NCBI RefSeq assembly: GCF_001405015.1
Contig: NZ_CYZX01000009.1
Coordinates: 62,001 to 126,000, forward strand
Direction of reading: 5' to 3'
From: Clostridium disporicum
GTDB lineage: Bacteria; Bacillota; Clostridia; Clostridiales; Clostridiaceae
DNA length: 64,000 nucleotides
Shown: piece after piece, positions 51,468 to 60,841 of the stretch
How positions within the stretch are numbered: the first letter of the stretch is position 1
How the letters are laid out: the number at the start of each line of letters is the position of its first letter
Notes under the pieces: model-generated
Seen by the model: only the letters and a program-made list of their open reading frames with translations
Database searches by the model: none
What the model was told of the DNA's origin: nothing
Translations under genes and position numbers: made by a program

Positions 51468-54400
51468 TTATATTTTCTTCTTTTTCTTATATATTGTTAA
51501 TCCGGCACCTACTGCTATAAGTATAATTGCTATTAACCACATATAATTCTCTTGTCCTGTAGTTGGTATACTATTACTTTCATTGTTTTGATTATTACTT
51601 CCATTTTGATTATTAGAAGAATTATTGTTATTTTCACCTGGTTTTACAATTATAGTGTTATCATCACCTTGCTCGTTATTATCTCCGCTTGGCGTATCAG
51701 TTTCTGTATCACCACTACCTGGCTTGCTATTATCTCCACCTGGTGTATCCGTTCCTGTGTTACCATCACCTGGCTTGTTATTATCTCCGCTTGGTGTATC
51801 AGTTCCTGCGTTACCATCACCTGGCTTGTTATTATCTCCGCTTGGTGTATCAGTTCCCGCATTACCATCACCTGGTTTGTTATTATCTCCACTTGGCGTA
51901 TCAGTTTCTGTATCACCATCACCTGGTTTGTTATTATCTCCGCTTGGCGTATCAGTTTCTGTATCACCATTACCTGGCTTGTTATTATCTCCACCCGGTG
52001 TATCAGGCTCTGTATTACCCTCATCTGGATTGTTATTATCTCCACCTGGTGTATCTGGATCTGTATTACCCTCACCTGGATTGTTATTATCTCCACCTGG
52101 TGTATCTGGATCTGTATTACCCTCACCTGGATTGTTATTATCTCCACCTGGTGTATCTGGATCTGTATTACCCTCACCTGAATTGTTATTATCTCCACCT
52201 GGCTCATTATTTTCTGATTCAACTACAGTCACCTTACAAATATCTGTAAATTCGCCATCACGAGTTATAACCTTAATTTCTGTTGTTCCAGGTCCTTTGG
52301 CCTCAACATTTCCATTTTGATCAACTATAGCTACTTTATTATCCGCACATTGCCATATAACACCTTTATTACTAGCATTCTCTGGATAAACATTTGCTTC
52401 TAGTTTATATGTCTTAGAATCTGCTAAATTTAAAGTTATATCCTTACTTGGAGTTATTTCAACACCTGTTACTTTAATGATTGTAATATCTGGTCCTGGT
52501 TCTCCATCATAAGATTCAAATTCTTTAGAATCAATAACTACTGACTCTACATTATTTGCTTTGATTCTTTCCTCTTCAAGACAATCTACCTTAATATAGT
52601 AAGATTTATATCTCTCACCATTATAATTGATATTATTTTTATCTACTGAATATCTATATAAATAATCTTCTTCACTAGTCATTAAGCCAATATTCTTCAT
52701 ATCTAACACAATTCCATCTTCTCTATCTTCAATTATACTTATAGCTGCATTTGCAGGAATAGCACTAGCATTAGATACAGTTGCATCAATAATAATTTGA
52801 TCTCCTATTTCATAAGTTTTTACTTTAACTTTAACATCAGTATATCCTATAGTTGTTTCTCTTGAATTATCATCTAAATTCTTCTCACCTTCAGCCTCAA
52901 TCTTTATAACTAAATCTTTTTTTCCAGTAATATCTCCTACATTAACAATATCAGATATTTCTGTGCTTTCACCAACAGCTATATTACATTCAACATTCTT
53001 TTCACTTATAAGTACGTTTGATGTATCATACACTGCAAGCTTAAAGTTAGTTATATCCTTTAATCCATTATTCTTTACAAGTATATCGATTGGCTGATTA
53101 ACTCCATCTCTAATAGTTTCATCACAGTTAACAGCCTCTAAAGCTATATCATTATTAAATCCATCAATATAAGCTACTAACTTATGAATTTCATCTTCAT
53201 CACTTTCGTTTACAAGGTTCATAACTATATTCCACTTTCCATCAGCACTTACACATCCATCATAATTTGTTATAGCTTCTGTAGCTTCATATACCTTTAC
53301 TGGTTTGCTCCATCCATCATCTTGTCTTACACTTGCTCTTATTGAATCTAACTCTTCAGTTACAGAATCAAGCCATATTACAATTTCTCTACCATCATGA
53401 TTTATGATATTATAGTTTTGAGTAATATATTTTATACCTTCTGCTAAAATAGTCTTTTTTGCAAAATCATAACTCATTAGATCATTATTTGAGTACCAGT
53501 ATAATTTTCCATCATAGAAAGTTGGATTAAATTCAGCAACTTCATTACTTGTAATCTGAGTAATATTATCATCAGTAGCTAACATTATTTCAATATCATC
53601 ATAAGTAGAAATGTTATTATCAGTATCTACCCCATATGCAACATTTAGCTTATTATTAACTATTGAACTATCAATGCTTGAAATATTGCTATTAACATCA
53701 ACAAGAACCTCTGGCTTTGACCATACATTGTTCTTTTTACTTGAGGTATATACTATTTCATTATCTATTGAATCTTCAAAAATATTACTATCGCTACTTA
53801 CCCAAGATACATAAATTTCATCATTATCTATAGCTATAGAAGGAGACATATCAAGTCTTTCATTATTAGTTAAATATTTAAAATCAACAAAACTATTTGT
53901 ATTATTATCCCATCTAGCAAATGCTATTTCAGATAATTCCAATGCTTTATTAATTTGATTTTCTAAATCATCTCCATCATTAGGCAATTCTTTAGCTGCC
54001 TTTTGCCATACTAAATATAATTCATCATTATAAGCTTTTAAAACAGCATCAAAATCAGGAGCTCCATTATTCCATACATCCTTAGCTTCACTCCATACCC
54101 CTTCTTCACATACGGAGTAAACTAACTTACTTCTGTTATTATCATTTCTACTAGGATCATCTACTTGATATACTGCTATCTGCTTATCCCCAATAGTTTC
54201 AATATTTTGAGAACTACTAGGTAGCAATACATTTTCTAATACTAATAAATTTTCATCAGATATATCATTTAGACTTACTGCTCCATCCTTCTCTAAATAA
54301 CTTCTATCAAGCTTAACAAAATTCTCTGAATTATAAACTGCTGCCGATGGATTTCCTTCTAATATTTTCTTACGTCCATAATAATTATCTACTACTACCC

Positions 54401-56840
54401 ATGTCCCTTTTATAGATGGTGTTTCAGCAGTAAATACAAACATTAAAGATGCTTTTAGCTTAGCAGACCCTATAAGTTGACCACCAAAATGCTCATTTGT
54501 AAAATCTATCTTTAATGGTAACTCAACATTACCTTCAGCTCCAACTGAAATAGCCCCATTAATTCCAGCTCCACCACCAATAGTAAATTTAGGTGTTATA
54601 GTTAATGCTAAATCTAAAACTAGATTTTGTGGCTCTACAGTTACTTTGCTAACACCAGAAGCAAGCTCAACCTTACCTCCGCCACCAATTTCAAAATATA
54701 CAGGCACAGGTCCTACAACAAATTGCTGATTATATTTATACTCAATTCCAGCATCTCCCACTAAAGATCCCTTAACCTTTGTTAGATTTCCATCATCATC
54801 AACAACTCCTTCTGCATATCCAATAAGGTTAAACTCTGGTTCAGAAAATCCTTTTTTCAAAGTAAAGCCACCGCTTTTTGCTCCAAAAGTTTTCATTACT
54901 TCCTTTAATTTTTTAATTCTGTCCTTAGTTTCCTTAAGATCATCAACCTTATCTTTTAAATCGTCATACCACTTTTCTACACCATTACCTGGTTCTATAC
55001 CAAAAGCAATTTTTACCTTATTCTCTTCTTGAATAACTGTAAATGGTATAAAATCTAAAGATAATTTAATTGTTGACCCCGCGATAATAGGTAAACCGCT
55101 CTCAATCTTAAAACCATTATCCTTAAATAAAGTAAATAAAGCATCGTCAGACTCTATTTCCCATTTAGACTTATCATTAACTGTAAGTAATATCTCTCTT
55201 GGTTTGGACTTAACCTTACCGTCAGCACTAACCATAATTACATATATTTTTTTACCTGCATCAAATGTCTTACCTGGTGCAAAATCAATTACTCCAGTTT
55301 CAGTAGATATAGACTGATCTTCTTGATATATAATATATTTTCCTGGAGTAGCTCCATTCCATTCACCATCTAACTTAATAGAGCATTCTATTTCTGATCC
55401 ATCAAAGAAGTATTCTCTTTCATGTAATAAATCGGTTCCACTATTTTTAGATAATACCATTGTTATATAAGGAGTTCCATTATTGCTAACCTTATCTAGA
55501 TAAAAAGCTCTTAAAGTACCTGGATTTACATTATATATAAATTTTGACCTTTTATATCCCTCTGCTGTTACTTCAACAGTACATTCCCCAGATATTCCAA
55601 CAAAAGTTGCTATACCATTTTTATCTGTTTTTACAGTTTGTCCATTAATCTTAACTTCTGCATCTTTAATAGCTGCAAATCCGTCCTTATCTCCAACAAA
55701 AATATTGTGTTCACAATTATTTATCCAGTACTCCTTTAATGGTTCTATGTCCGTAACATCTATTTTACTTACACGTATTGCATAAGTGAACAAATCATCC
55801 ATTGCCTTTTTAGCAAATTGACCTCTATTGCCACCATTAGGATGTTGTTCTCCACCATGTACATAGTTATACTCCCAAGTTAATCCAGAAGCTATTACCC
55901 TTCCTTTTCCAAGTGGATATTCAACTAAAGTTGGATTACCATCTTCATTAGTTAATATAATCTTAGAACCAGCAGGTAAAGAGCTTTCATTAAAGCTTAC
56001 ATGGCTTGCCCAGTTCTCATATAAGTCTTCATCTAAAAGAACTTGATTATCAGTTAACTCACCAGTTACAATTGGATGATTATTATCTGCAACATAATTC
56101 CTAAAAGATTTATTATCTGCTTTTTTAACCTCACCTGGCAAAGCTTCTGATAATACACCTTCAGCCCATCCTGAATCACAGGCACCAAAAACTATTACCC
56201 CACCAATACTCGCAAACTTTTCTAAGTATTCCTTAAAGTTTTTATAATTTTCATACATTTGAAAAGACTGGTCATTTGCAAATACAACAACTCCATACTT
56301 AGACAAATCTACGCTTAAAAAATCCTCTGTACTAACAAGATCATACTCAGTTATTCCAGATAGAACAACTTGGTTTGTATTTGTATTCCAAGGAAGGTTA
56401 TCTTCAATTAATAATACACGTTTACTTTCTTCAACACTAAATGTTCTTGGTGTATCATACTCTATATATTCACTTTTGCTTAATGTATATCCTTCACTAG
56501 GTTTATCAGATGAACTTATTGAAGAATCAGTTCCGTCATTATTTATATCATCATCATCTTCAACTGTTTCTACTTCCTTTTCTCCATCATCTTTACGCTC
56601 TTCTTCATTGCTTATTTCTTCATCATTACTTACCTCATTATCTTGAGATATTTCTTCATTGCTATTCTCATCTTCTACTAAAGTTTCATTGTTATCAAGT
56701 AATTCCTCCTGCTGTTCTACATTGGCTCCACCTTCACCATCATATACCTCAGCTCTAGCATTACTGAATGTAAAATTACTTATCATAAAAATCGTCATCA
56801 AAGCCGCTATCAATGCTTTATGTTTTCTAAGTTTCCCCAT
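51468..56840 (-). CDS. large IPTTG-anchored surface protein with GATase-like, Ig-like and repeat domains
   Basis: Sortase-anchored protein of 1790 residues. Order: signal peptide; Glu/Asn acidic stretch (30-115); a class I GATase/DUF4350-like domain (about 140-350, YGVVVFANDQ, VIVFGACDSGW, GKGRVIASGLTW); a carboxypeptidase-regulatory-like domain (about 375-440, DAEVKINGQTVKTDKNG); a long beta region including glycine-rich GGGAGINGAISVGAEG and a segment with VYVSW-like propeller repeats (885-1160); a BIG2 Ig-like domain (about 1470-1550); eleven 17-residue repeats; IPTTG at about 1758; hydrophobic helix; KKKKK. Start ATG 56840 (GGGGTG upstream) is preferred to GTG 56852. Substrate or ligand unknown. 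Confidence 0.82.
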   Translation of the reverse strand: MGKLRKHKALIAALMTIFMISNFTFSNARAEVYDGEGGANVEQQEELLDNNETLVEDENSNEEISQDNEVSNDEEISNEEERKDDGEKEVETVEDDDDINNDGTDSSISSSDKPSEGYTLSKSEYIEYDTPRTFSVEESKRVLLIEDNLPWNTNTNQVVLSGITEYDLVSTEDFLSVDLSKYGVVVFANDQSFQMYENYKNFKEYLEKFASIGGVIVFGACDSGWAEGVLSEALPGEVKKADNKSFRNYVADNNHPIVTGELTDNQVLLDEDLYENWASHVSFNESSLPAGSKIILTNEDGNPTLVEYPLGKGRVIASGLTWEYNYVHGGEQHPNGGNRGQFAKKAMDDLFTYAIRVSKIDVTDIEPLKEYWINNCEHNIFVGDKDGFAAIKDAEVKINGQTVKTDKNGIATFVGISGECTVEVTAEGYKRSKFIYNVNPGTLRAFYLDKVSNNGTPYITMVLSKNSGTDLLHEREYFFDGSEIECSIKLDGEWNGATPGKYIIYQEDQSISTETGVIDFAPGKTFDAGKKIYVIMVSADGKVKSKPREILLTVNDKSKWEIESDDALFTLFKDNGFKIESGLPIIAGSTIKLSLDFIPFTVIQEENKVKIAFGIEPGNGVEKWYDDLKDKVDDLKETKDRIKKLKEVMKTFGAKSGGFTLKKGFSEPEFNLIGYAEGVVDDDGNLTKVKGSLVGDAGIEYKYNQQFVVGPVPVYFEIGGGGKVELASGVSKVTVEPQNLVLDLALTITPKFTIGGGAGINGAISVGAEGNVELPLKIDFTNEHFGGQLIGSAKLKASLMFVFTAETPSIKGTWVVVDNYYGRKKILEGNPSAAVYNSENFVKLDRSYLEKDGAVSLNDISDENLLVLENVLLPSSSQNIETIGDKQIAVYQVDDPSRNDNNRSKLVYSVCEEGVWSEAKDVWNNGAPDFDAVLKAYNDELYLVWQKAAKELPNDGDDLENQINKALELSEIAFARWDNNTNSFVDFKYLTNNERLDMSPSIAIDNDEIYVSWVSSDSNIFEDSIDNEIVYTSSKKNNVWSKPEVLVDVNSNISSIDSSIVNNKLNVAYGVDTDNNISTYDDIEIMLATDDNITQITSNEVAEFNPTFYDGKLYWYSNNDLMSYDFAKKTILAEGIKYITQNYNIINHDGREIVIWLDSVTEELDSIRASVRQDDGWSKPVKVYEATEAITNYDGCVSADGKWNIVMNLVNESDEDEIHKLVAYIDGFNNDIALEAVNCDETIRDGVNQPIDILVKNNGLKDITNFKLAVYDTSNVLISEKNVECNIAVGESTEISDIVNVGDITGKKDLVIKIEAEGEKNLDDNSRETTIGYTDVKVKVKTYEIGDQIIIDATVSNASAIPANAAISIIEDREDGIVLDMKNIGLMTSEEDYLYRYSVDKNNINYNGERYKSYYIKVDCLEEERIKANNVESVVIDSKEFESYDGEPGPDITIIKVTGVEITPSKDITLNLADSKTYKLEANVYPENASNKGVIWQCADNKVAIVDQNGNVEAKGPGTTEIKVITRDGEFTDICKVTVVESENNEPGGDNNNSGEGNTDPDTPGGDNNNPGEGNTDPDTPGGDNNNPGEGNTDPDTPGGDNNNPDEGNTEPDTPGGDNNKPGNGDTETDTPSGDNNKPGDGDTETDTPSGDNNKPGDGNAGTDTPSGDNNKPGDGNAGTDTPSGDNNKPGDGNTGTDTPGGDNSKPGSGDTETDTPSGDNNEQGDDNTIIVKPGENNNNSSNNQNGSNNQNNESNSIPTTGQENYMWLIAIILIAVGAGLTIYKKKKKI
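51639..52199 (-). repeat. eleven 51-base tandem repeats in the surface gene
   Basis: The 17-residue unit GGDNNNPGEGNTDPDTP and variants such as SGDNNKPGDGNTGTDTP repeat eleven times between the BIG2 domain and the IPTTG motif. At DNA level the 51-base units near the start are almost identical, while the C-terminal ones diverge. Long open frames on both strands across it are by-products. It serves as a wall-spanning stalk by analogy with other sortase substrates. Confidence 0.9.
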
Positions 56841-56870
56841 TAATTCTTTCACCCCAAAACCATTAAACTA

Positions 56871-57260
56871 TCAGCTTACTAGGAATCCAATTCCCATAAT
56901 CATTAACCATACACCCACACAACCAAAGAATAGCCCCATTATATAAAGCATAAAATTCTCTAAAAGAATAATTTGCTTTGGATTATCTCTTCTATACAAT
57001 ATAGTTAATTGCTTCCCTATATGTTTTTCATATATACGCACACTTCCAATATCATGTACAATAGTGTATTCACTACCTTCCGCCACATACTTTAATATAT
57101 AATTATTATTATTTCTGTCTCCAATATATCTCTGAATACCCACTACAGTAGCTTTAGTTTTACCGCAATTAAGTAACACGTAGAAAAATTTCTTAAATAA
57201 AGCTATACACATAACAATTAACATAATTCCAAATGCAAAGAATGGTAATGATCTTAACAT
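56871..57260 (-). CDS. DUF3592 membrane protein
   Basis: This 129-residue protein has a membrane helix at each end (FFAFGIMLIVMCIALF and FMLYIMGLFFGCVGVWLMIMGIGFL) and a small beta domain between, with TKATVVGIQRYIG and LTILYRRDNPKQIIL, the DUF3592 pattern. Start ATG 57260 is 7 bases after GGAGGG; a start 36 bases upstream would include that site. Function unknown. It lies 30 bases before the large surface gene on the same strand and may be co-transcribed. Confidence 0.75.
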   Translation of the reverse strand: MLRSLPFFAFGIMLIVMCIALFKKFFYVLLNCGKTKATVVGIQRYIGDRNNNNYILKYVAEGSEYTIVHDIGSVRIYEKHIGKQLTILYRRDNPKQIILLENFMLYIMGLFFGCVGVWLMIMGIGFLVS

Positions 57261-57395
57261 ACTTTTCCCTCCTTTCCTTCCTAGTAATATCTCCATTACT
57301 TAACATATTCACTTTGTCTACTGTGTATAACATAATATTCAAAAATTTTGTTCATCATTTTTTAACAAATTTCTAATATGTGTTCTATCTATAAA

Positions 57396-57446
57396 AAATA
57401 CCTTAGAAGTGCATTAACAATATAAATGCATTCCTAAGGTATTTTG
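57396..57446. terminator. hairpin with terminator features
   Basis: AAAATACCTTAG pairs with CTAAGGTATTTT, with an inner GTGCATT/AATGCA stem. It lies in the 448-base spacer 57297-57744. The spacer holds this, the terminator at 57672 and otherwise AT-rich DNA. Confidence 0.65.
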
Positions 57447-57671
57447 ATTATCTCTTAAAACATCTCAAACTTATTGCAAACCAAAAGTATCATAATAATA
57501 AATACGTATAATATTAAAAATTTCAATAACTTTTTTATCTTAATTGTCTATCATAAGTTTTTTCGTCTTTTCTTATATACTGCTTATTAAATTTTAAAAA
57601 TAAATTTAAGTAATAACTTCTAGAAGGGCTTTCTATTAAAATTTATATTATAAATATCTTTAATATTATAA

Positions 57672-57698
57672 AAAGGCTGTGCATTTGCATCAGCCTTT
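57672..57698 (-). terminator. terminator of the LPETG gene
   Basis: AAAGGCTG (57672-57679) pairs with CAGCCTTT (57691-57698), with TGCA/TGCA inside. It is about 47 bases after the stop on the minus strand. Confidence 0.75.
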
Positions 57699-57744
57699 CA
57701 ATGTATTAAAAGATTAGAAACAAAAAATCTTATATTAACCTAAT

Positions 57745-59337
57745 CTATTGCTTCTGAAAATATTCTTTTTTATTTAAAATTACAACCCCTGCTAATACTA
57801 AAGTCATTGCTAACATTATTGTTATATTGCTATTAACTCCACCTGTTTCAGGTAATTTACCCTTATCATAATTGCTTCCGTTATTAGTTTCTGATGGTCT
57901 TACTGTAACAATTTTATCATTCTCTGATTCTGATGGCTCTACTGGTTGTACAGGAACTATTGGTTCTTCTGGTTCTATTACTACTACTTCCTGGTCTAAG
58001 TTATCTTTATCAGAAATAAAGTAAGTATTACAATGATCAATCTCAAAAGTTACATATTCATCCCCATATACATACTCAATATATAATGATTCTTTTATTT
58101 TTTCAGGTTTTCCAGTTTCTTTATTATAATAATATAATGTAACTTCTTTATTTGATAAAGGAGATTTATATCCTATATATGCTTTAACTTCTGCTTTTCC
58201 TGGAAGATTTCCATTATGAGCAAAATCTATAATAACTGCATTTTCATCAATCTCTAATATTTCATTTTCATATTCTGATACATTACTAACACTTAAATTT
58301 ACATCTCTAATGTCTTCATGATTAATATTATTACCATCAAAAGTCCAGCTTTGATCATAACTTAATAAAAATGAAACTGTTTTTCCTGAATCTTTGATAG
58401 CTTTAAAGATTGATGAATCTACAGTTCTACTATCATTGTTTAGTTGTATCATAATATTATTATCTGCTGATTCTAATATATAGCTTATGACTTCTTCGTT
58501 AGATGTTTCGTTATCTATTTCAAATATAACTGAAAAATTATACTCTTCAGTACTTATTGAACCATCTGCGCCGGTAGCCTTTATAAATAAATTATAATTT
58601 CCAAACTCAGTTATAGGTTGTCCATCATAATTTTCCCCATTTAATAACATTTCTATAGTTCCGTGATCAGTGTATACTTTTGGTACAAATGGAGCTGTAT
58701 AACTTCCATAAGCATTTGAACTAATATTAGGATACCATTGTTCATCCAAGTTATTTTTTACTAATATATTTCCTGTTCTGACTAAATTTACATGATTATC
58801 AATGCCAGCTGAATAAGTAATCATATTCCCACTTATATCCATTAAATCAACATATTCTAACCTATAAATCCCCTCTGAAGCAGATTCAGGAATTTGGATT
58901 TCACCTCTAAATACGTTTTCTGATTCATAATATGGTAGTTCGTAATTTTCCATAAATCCATTACATGCGTAAGTTACTATAGCTACATTTGCTCCATTAT
59001 CCTCTGTAACAAATCCTGATTCATCAGTGGCTTCAATAGTAAGCTGAACTGTTCCCCCTGGCATTATTACTGCATTATCAAGTTTAGTTGATATTAATTC
59101 TGGTGGAGTTACATCTCCATTATTCTCTGATGTTAATTCAATATTTTCTTCTTCTGAAACAAGATTACCATCAACTTGTATGTTTCCATCATCTTCTGTA
59201 CTTATAGTTACTTCTGTTGTTACATCCTCTAGTTCATCTGCTAAAACTTTAGTTGTTACGTTTGATGCTATTAATGTACATGAAAATATGCACATCAATA
59301 CTTTACTCATTTGTTTGGTAATTTTCTTGTTTTTCAT
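57745..59337 (-). CDS. LPETG-anchored surface protein
   Basis: This 530-residue sortase substrate has a signal peptide (MKNKKITKQMSKVLMCIFSC, cleavage near VLA, about residue 34), a short acidic spacer, Ig-like segments with VQLTIEATDESGFVTEDNG and a C-terminal beta domain with the Thr/Tyr-rich KEVTLYYYNKETGKPEKIK. LPETG is at about 495-499, followed by a hydrophobic helix and a charged tail. Start ATG 59337 is preceded by GGAGGGG; the longer in-frame start 30 bases upstream would contain that site. It has its own promoter and terminator. The ligand is unknown. Confidence 0.82.
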   Translation of the reverse strand: MKNKKITKQMSKVLMCIFSCTLIASNVTTKVLADELEDVTTEVTISTEDDGNIQVDGNLVSEEENIELTSENNGDVTPPELISTKLDNAVIMPGGTVQLTIEATDESGFVTEDNGANVAIVTYACNGFMENYELPYYESENVFRGEIQIPESASEGIYRLEYVDLMDISGNMITYSAGIDNHVNLVRTGNILVKNNLDEQWYPNISSNAYGSYTAPFVPKVYTDHGTIEMLLNGENYDGQPITEFGNYNLFIKATGADGSISTEEYNFSVIFEIDNETSNEEVISYILESADNNIMIQLNNDSRTVDSSIFKAIKDSGKTVSFLLSYDQSWTFDGNNINHEDIRDVNLSVSNVSEYENEILEIDENAVIIDFAHNGNLPGKAEVKAYIGYKSPLSNKEVTLYYYNKETGKPEKIKESLYIEYVYGDEYVTFEIDHCNTYFISDKDNLDQEVVVIEPEEPIVPVQPVEPSESENDKIVTVRPSETNNGSNYDKGKLPETGGVNSNITIMLAMTLVLAGVVILNKKEYFQKQ

Positions 59338-59368
59338 TTTCTCCCCTCCACAAAATTTTTTCACCAAT

Positions 59369-59397
59369 ATTTTACTATCAATTTATAATTTTGTAAA
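59369..59397 (-). promoter_or_regulatory. promoter of the LPETG gene
   Basis: TTTACA (59392-59397) and TAAAAT (59369-59374) with a 17-base spacer on the minus strand, leader about 25 bases before the ribosome site. Confidence 0.5.
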
Positions 59398-59452
59398 TAT
59401 TTTACTATTAGTTCATTATCATATTTATCTTTATAAAAATATCATTTTACAT

Positions 59453-60775
59453 TTACATATTGCTTATTTTGCAAATATTTCCGTCCCATCTTAAAGCTTT
59501 AATCCCTCTTCCACCATGTCTATTTTTTAGTATTATCGCATTTATGCAGTTAGGATTTTCTTTTGCATCTTTTGAATCGTAATCTACTTTCCCTTCACGG
59601 AATTTATTGTCTTTATATGCTCTATCATCAAATCTTTTATCTCTATAAAGACCTATTATCTGGTCACTATCTTGCTCAATTCTTGCGCTGTCTTGAATAT
59701 CCGCTTCTGTTAGTATTTCATAAACTTCACCATTATTTCTATCAACATTTCTATTTGCTTGAGCTACTAAAACTACACATATATTTTCTTCTATAGCAAG
59801 TGTCTTAAGCCTTGATGTTATCTCCCCTAATTTCTCTGTAAGTTTAGCAGAGGAACTTGGATCTACATACTTGTTTATATAATCAAGAAAGATGATATCT
59901 AGGTTATTTTTAAGCTTGTACACCTTTATTTCATTAATGAATTTATCTATACTAGTTTCAGTACTTATATAAAGCATACTACTTAAAAGCTTAGAACAAA
60001 ATTCAGAAACTTTATCCTTCTCTTCATCTGTAAGTAAATCTTTTTCAAACCTATTATTATCAATATTAAATTGACTGGCAGCCATTCTATTTAATACTTC
60101 ATCTTCACTCATCTCTGCACTACCATAAATTACATTATGTCCACTAAGTGCCATGTTCTTAGCTACTTGTATTGAAAAAATACTTTTACCAACTCCACTT
60201 CTAGCAAATACAGTAATAAGTCTCCCCCTTCTAAAATTTCCTAAAACATCATCAATCTTAGTTAATCCACTTTTAACTCCCATATCCTTATTAATCTCGT
60301 ATAAATTTTTTAAATAATTATCATAAATATCTTCAATATTTAAATCTTTTTTAAGAGTACAATTATACAAATTAATTAAAGTGTTGCTTAACTTATTTTC
60401 CATATCTTCAATAGTCATCTCATCACTTACATGAGAACACAAATTAAGTACAATCCTCTTTTTATAAGCTTTAATCAATAGCTCTAGCTTTGTCTCAAAA
60501 GCAACATCTGTTGAGCTACAGCTATAAACTTCACTAACATAGCTAACTCCACCCATCAGCTTAATTATCTCCTTATAATTTTCTAAGAAGTTAATTAAAT
60601 CAATCTCCTTTTTATCATCAGCCATCTTTATAATTCCTTCATAAATCATGCTGTGATTCTCAACCTGAAACATATACTTTTTTATATTTTCATTAGCTTT
60701 AGGTATCAATCCTGGATTTACAAACATAGTCCCTAAAATACTTTGCTCTAGCTCAATATGCTGACTAGTTAACAC
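59453..60775 (-). CDS. dnaB: replicative DNA helicase, DnaB-like
   Basis: This hexameric 5'-3' helicase of 440 residues has the N-terminal domain (EQSILGTMFVNPGLIPKA), linker and RecA-like core with Walker A FARSGVGKSIF, IIFLDYINKYV (Walker B region), VVLVAQANRNVD and EADIQDSARIEQDSDQIIGLYRD (the arginine finger and loops). It differs from a chromosomal DnaB by a divergent Walker A (SGVGKS) and a short length, suggesting a phage or plasmid type. I take GTG 60775 as start, since GAGGGAGAGG lies just upstream; an in-frame TTG at 60808 lies inside a hairpin. It follows the initiator-like gene by 66 bases. Confidence 0.88.
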   Translation of the reverse strand: MLTSQHIELEQSILGTMFVNPGLIPKANENIKKYMFQVENHSMIYEGIIKMADDKKEIDLINFLENYKEIIKLMGGVSYVSEVYSCSSTDVAFETKLELLIKAYKKRIVLNLCSHVSDEMTIEDMENKLSNTLINLYNCTLKKDLNIEDIYDNYLKNLYEINKDMGVKSGLTKIDDVLGNFRRGRLITVFARSGVGKSIFSIQVAKNMALSGHNVIYGSAEMSEDEVLNRMAASQFNIDNNRFEKDLLTDEEKDKVSEFCSKLLSSMLYISTETSIDKFINEIKVYKLKNNLDIIFLDYINKYVDPSSSAKLTEKLGEITSRLKTLAIEENICVVLVAQANRNVDRNNGEVYEILTEADIQDSARIEQDSDQIIGLYRDKRFDDRAYKDNKFREGKVDYDSKDAKENPNCINAIILKNRHGGRGIKALRWDGNICKISNM

Positions 60776-60789
60776 AATATCCTCTCCCT

Positions 60790-60831
60790 CTGGACCTTCT
60801 GTGTCCAATTATTTGGACCCAGAAGGTCCAG
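60790..60831. repeat. 19-base-pair CTGGACC hairpin before dnaB
   Basis: CTGGACCTTCTG-T-GTCCAA (60790-60808) pairs with its complement at 60813-60831, a single mismatch, around the loop TTAT. It lies between the initiator-like gene stop and the dnaB ribosome site on the minus strand. It belongs to a family with 50246-50264. Confidence 0.8.
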
Positions 60832-60841
60832 TTTTTGAAAA

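Noticed and set aside
51552..52320. Long open frames of 186-231 codons over the 51-base repeats in other frames and on the other strand
   Set aside because: They are by-products of a repeat whose period is a multiple of three. The frame encoding the anchored surface protein continues on both sides and has a clear signal and sorting motif.
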